Position numbers and translations under genes: made by a program
Assembly: GCA_002306005.1 (NCBI GenBank)
Contig: DBRO01000066.1
Coordinates: 6,836-23,047 of the forward strand
Reading direction: 5' to 3'
DNA: 16,212 nt
DNA from: Ruminococcus sp. UBA1366
Lineage (GTDB): Bacteria > Bacillota > Clostridia > Oscillospirales > Ruminococcaceae
Notes under the pieces: generated by a model
Seen by the model: the letters and a program-made list of their open reading frames with translations, nothing else
Told to the model about the DNA's origin: nothing
The model's database searches: none
In this document: piece by piece, positions 14,623 through 16,212 of the stretch
Numbering within the stretch: the first letter of the stretch is position 1
Layout of the letters: each line of letters opens with the position of its first letter

Positions 14623-14632
14623 TTGTATACAA
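14623..14632. promoter_or_regulatory. Palindrome TTGTATACAA in the aminotransferase leader
   Basis: A perfect 10-bp palindrome lies about 22 nt downstream of the predicted transcription start of the aminotransferase gene. Its form (TTGTATACAA) resembles GntR-family operators, and its position would suit a repressor. Confidence 0.35.
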
Positions 14633-14660
14633 AAATTCGTTGTCGATTTTATGTAATTCT

Positions 14661-14689
14661 ATTATATACCTCTGGCACGGGATTTGCAA
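14661..14689 (-). promoter_or_regulatory. Promoter of the aminotransferase gene
   Basis: On the minus strand TTGCAA (14684-14689), a 17-nt spacer and TATAAT (14661-14666). The predicted leader is about 73 nt. The remainder of the gap to spo0A (14690-14795) is AT-rich with nothing further recognised. Confidence 0.75.
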
Positions 14690-14795
14690 GACGTTTTTTT
14701 GATTCCTGCAAAAAACTATATTTTCGCATGAAATTTGCTTTGCAAAAAAGAAAAAACGGTGCAAAGTGACGAGGAATTTTCATTTTGAAAACAGA

Positions 14796-14823
14796 AAGCG
14801 CCCCCGCCTTAACGGGAGCACTT
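14796..14823 (-). terminator. Probable terminator after spo0A
   Basis: AAGTGCTCCCG and CGGGGGCGCTT (minus-strand sense) pair over 11 bp with two T-G pairs and a six-nt loop, starting 14 nt after the spo0A stop. The following T-tract (CTGTTTTC) is modest. Confidence 0.6.
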
Positions 14824-14837
14824 GATTTTTATTTTCT

Positions 14838-15608
14838 TTATGCCGGCAGGGTGTCCTTGTATTTCAACTTAATTTTATCGGTGATCAGGGCAACAAACTC
14901 GCTGTTGGTGGGCTTGCCCTTGCCGGTGTTGACCGTATAACCGAAAAATCCGTTGAGGGTATCAATATCGCCGCGATCCCATGCAATTTCAATCGCATGG
15001 CGAATGGCGCGCTCTACGCGGGAGGAAGTGGTGGAAAATTTTTTTGCCACGGAAGGATACAAAAGTTTTGTCACACTTTCCAGCATTTCGTTGTCTTTCA
15101 CGGACTGGATAATCGCCTCACGCAGATAGTGATAGCCCTTGATATGCGCGGGGACACCAATTTGATGAATGATGTCCGTGACGATCACGTCCAGATTGGC
15201 GACGGGCTTTCTTCCGCCGGATTCCGTCTCGTAGCCAATGCCCATCAGTGCATTGACACGGTCCGCCAGTACTTTCATATCGAACGGCTTGAGCATAAAG
15301 AAAGCTGCGCCGTTTTCCATGACTTGTCGTTCCATGAACGGGTTGTCGTACGGACTGGAAACAATGAACTTTGGCTTTTTGTACGCACTGGCATGAACCT
15401 TCTTGATCAGCTCCACGGCATCCAGATTCGGCATCACTGCCTCCAGAATTACCACGTCCGGCATTTCGTTCTTGATTGCATCAAAGAGCACCAAGCCGTC
15501 CTTTGGCCTTGCCAATACATAGAAGCCCATGGATCGCAGTGCATTGGCACAAGCCACACCGTATTCCACACTGTCGTCGCCGATTAGGATTTTGACCTTA
15601 TTTGTCAT
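14838..15608 (-). CDS. spo0A: Spo0A sporulation response regulator with Glu in place of the phospho-acceptor Asp
   Basis: This 256-residue master regulator of sporulation has a receiver domain (1-122) and the Spo0A-type DNA-binding domain (~135-252). The effector half is strongly conserved: [20 protein letters not shown] (182-201), [14 protein letters not shown], then [20 protein letters not shown] (221-240). In the receiver the acidic pair Asp11-Asp12 and Lys107 (MLKPF) are kept. The site equivalent to B. subtilis Asp56 (LDIIMP) reads ILEAVMP, so residue 56 is Glu (codon at 15441-15443), and the Thr84 region reads IVSSPYD instead of IMLTAFG. Phosphorylation by a canonical relay would therefore be impossible at this site, and Glu may mimic the phosphorylated state. 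The start has GGAGGT upstream. Placement just after spoIVB is the classical arrangement. Identity is certain; the regulatory consequence is inference. Confidence 0.97.
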   Translation of the reverse strand: MTNKVKILIGDDSVEYGVACANALRSMGFYVLARPKDGLVLFDAIKNEMPDVVILEAVMPNLDAVELIKKVHASAYKKPKFIVSSPYDNPFMERQVMENGAAFFMLKPFDMKVLADRVNALMGIGYETESGGRKPVANLDVIVTDIIHQIGVPAHIKGYHYLREAIIQSVKDNEMLESVTKLLYPSVAKKFSTTSSRVERAIRHAIEIAWDRGDIDTLNGFFGYTVNTGKGKPTNSEFVALITDKIKLKYKDTLPA

Positions 15609-15643
15609 GATTGATACCTCCGTTTATTTTTTATTACTTCCAT

Positions 15644-15672
15644 ATATTAACATACACAAGCCAAAATTGCAA
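15644..15672 (-). promoter_or_regulatory. Proximal promoter of spo0A
   Basis: On the minus strand TTGCAA (15667-15672), a 17-nt spacer and TAATAT (15644-15649), 35 nt before the start codon. Confidence 0.6.
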
Positions 15673-15799
15673 GCCCTTTTTGCATAATTTTCCAGTTTTT
15701 TTAAAACTTTTTTCTACATATGCCGTTTTGGTTCGGCGAAATCCCATAGATGTTGTGGTAATTATGGAAGAATCGTTCGTATTCGCGGGGATATCTCGG

Positions 15800-15838
15800 A
15801 TTCCGACAGAGGTCTGCTCTGATCGAGAAATTCCGACA
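15800..15838 (-). repeat. Direct repeat TGTCGGAAT upstream of spo0A (0A-box-like)
   Basis: TGTCGGAAT (minus-strand sense) occurs at 15830-15838 and 15800-15808, exactly 30 bp apart. It differs by one base from the Spo0A recognition heptamer TGTCGAA. Both lie just downstream of the distal promoter at 15858-15886, where binding would repress. A CAGAG/CTCTG hairpin lies between them. Confidence 0.45.
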
Positions 15839-15857
15839 TGATTCATTGTTTTCTTTT

Positions 15858-15886
15858 ATAATAGCAAATAAATACAGACCTGTCAA
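15858..15886 (-). promoter_or_regulatory. Distal promoter between spoIVB and spo0A
   Basis: On the minus strand TTGACA (15881-15886), a 17-nt spacer and TATTAT (15858-15863), a near-perfect sigma-A promoter. It lies 24 nt after the spoIVB stop and about 250 nt before spo0A. The 301-nt gap otherwise holds the 0A-box-like repeats, the proximal promoter and no well-supported gene. Confidence 0.7.
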
Positions 15887-15909
15887 GCACTTTTTTGGTA
15901 AAATTTCAT

Positions 15910-16212
15910 CTAAGAAGCCAATTCTTGATCTTCCTCTAGCAGGGTGTCCAGCTGATGCAGATTTTCATACATGGTATCGGCGAAAATCCCGTATCCTCTC
16001 GTGGGGTCTTGCACGAAAACGTGTGTTACCGCGCCCACAAGCTTGCCGTTTTGCAGAATTGGGCTGCCGCTCATGCCCTGTAAAATGCCGCCTGTCTGTT
16101 CGAGCAAGGTGCTGTCGGTAATTCGAATCACCATGTGCTTGGTATCCTTTCCGGAAAGGTTGATGCTTTCGATTTCTATGCTGTATTCTTGCGGCGATTT
16201 GCCGTCAATGGT
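15910..16212 (-). CDS. spoIVB: SpoIVB serine peptidase, C-terminal part (5' end beyond the window)
   Basis: The last 100 residues are visible, running in from the window edge. They contain TGGILQGMSGSPILQNGKLV and HVFVQDPTRGYGIF, the hallmark of the S55 peptidase domain. The serine in GMSGSP is the catalytic one (Ser378 in B. subtilis). SpoIVB is secreted from the forespore into the intermembrane space, where it triggers activation of pro-sigma-K processing through SpoIVFA. The N-terminal signal and PDZ domains lie outside the window. The frame continues upstream of the internal ATG at 16134 (SINLSGKDTKHM precedes it), so that ATG is not the start. Its presence next to spo0A suggests the organism sporulates or descends from a spore-former. 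Confidence 0.95.
   Translation of the reverse strand, partial: TIDGKSPQEYSIEIESINLSGKDTKHMVIRITDSTLLEQTGGILQGMSGSPILQNGKLVGAVTHVFVQDPTRGYGIFADTMYENLHQLDTLLEEDQELAS

Noticed and set aside
15634..15846. 70-residue frame MNHVGISRSE... between spoIVB and spo0A
   Set aside because: No ribosome binding site; the ATG is only about 5 nt after the predicted distal transcription start; the frame runs over the proximal spo0A promoter; no recognisable domain. A leaderless small gene is not excluded.
1..16212. CRISPR arrays, insertion sequences, tRNA or rRNA genes, prophage genes
   Set aside because: No regularly spaced repeats, transposase or integrase motifs, or structural RNA signatures were seen on either strand.

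Overview
The window reads as a chromosomal segment of a low-to-mid GC, Gram-positive anaerobe of the class Clostridia, most likely Oscillospirales/Ruminococcaceae-like. The grounds are the spoIVB-spo0A pair, Firmicutes-type sigma-A promoters and AGGAGG-like ribosome binding sites, a biotin-dependent Na+-pump beta subunit, and protein sequences that look like that group. The species cannot be named from sequence alone. No insertion sequence, phage gene, tRNA, rRNA or CRISPR array is visible. Thirteen genes are supported, including two cut by the window edges and one 50-residue gene.

Layout: (1) 1-1275, minus: 5' part of a sugar-phosphate nucleotidyltransferase with the start of a fused phosphohexomutase domain. 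(2) 1503-5434, plus: a VanY-like lipoprotein with a degenerate active site, an Mrp/NBP35 ATPase, and a membrane-anchored L,D-transpeptidase. (3) 5497-7029, minus: a sodium:solute symporter behind a consensus promoter and a repeat-rich leader. (4) 7287-8549, plus: an LCP (LytR-CpsA-Psr) cell-wall ligase. (5) 8874-10186, plus: gamma-like and beta subunits of a Na+-translocating decarboxylase, preceded by about 160 nt of leader ending in an intrinsic terminator. (6) 10595-11575, plus: a helix-turn-helix protein with a substrate-binding-like domain, behind about 195 nt of leader with a compact folded RNA. (7) 11615-14581, minus: an orphan solute-binding lipoprotein and a class Ic aspartate aminotransferase, each with its own promoter. 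(8) 14838-16212, minus: spo0A and the 3' end of spoIVB.

Shared themes are cell-envelope construction (nucleotide sugar, VanY-like protein, L,D-transpeptidase, LCP), sodium-coupled energetics and transport (symporter, decarboxylase pump), and sporulation control. Most genes are single transcription units with their own promoter and terminator; the clear exception is the gamma/beta pair, and the VanY-like gene and mrp may be cotranscribed.

The most striking observations are a Spo0A whose phospho-acceptor aspartate is replaced by glutamate (E56), an attenuator-like leader on a decarboxylase pump operon lacking its catalytic subunit, a 55-nt folded RNA before the HTH/binding-domain regulator, and a VanY-like protein missing a zinc-binding histidine. 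None of these has been tested against databases here.
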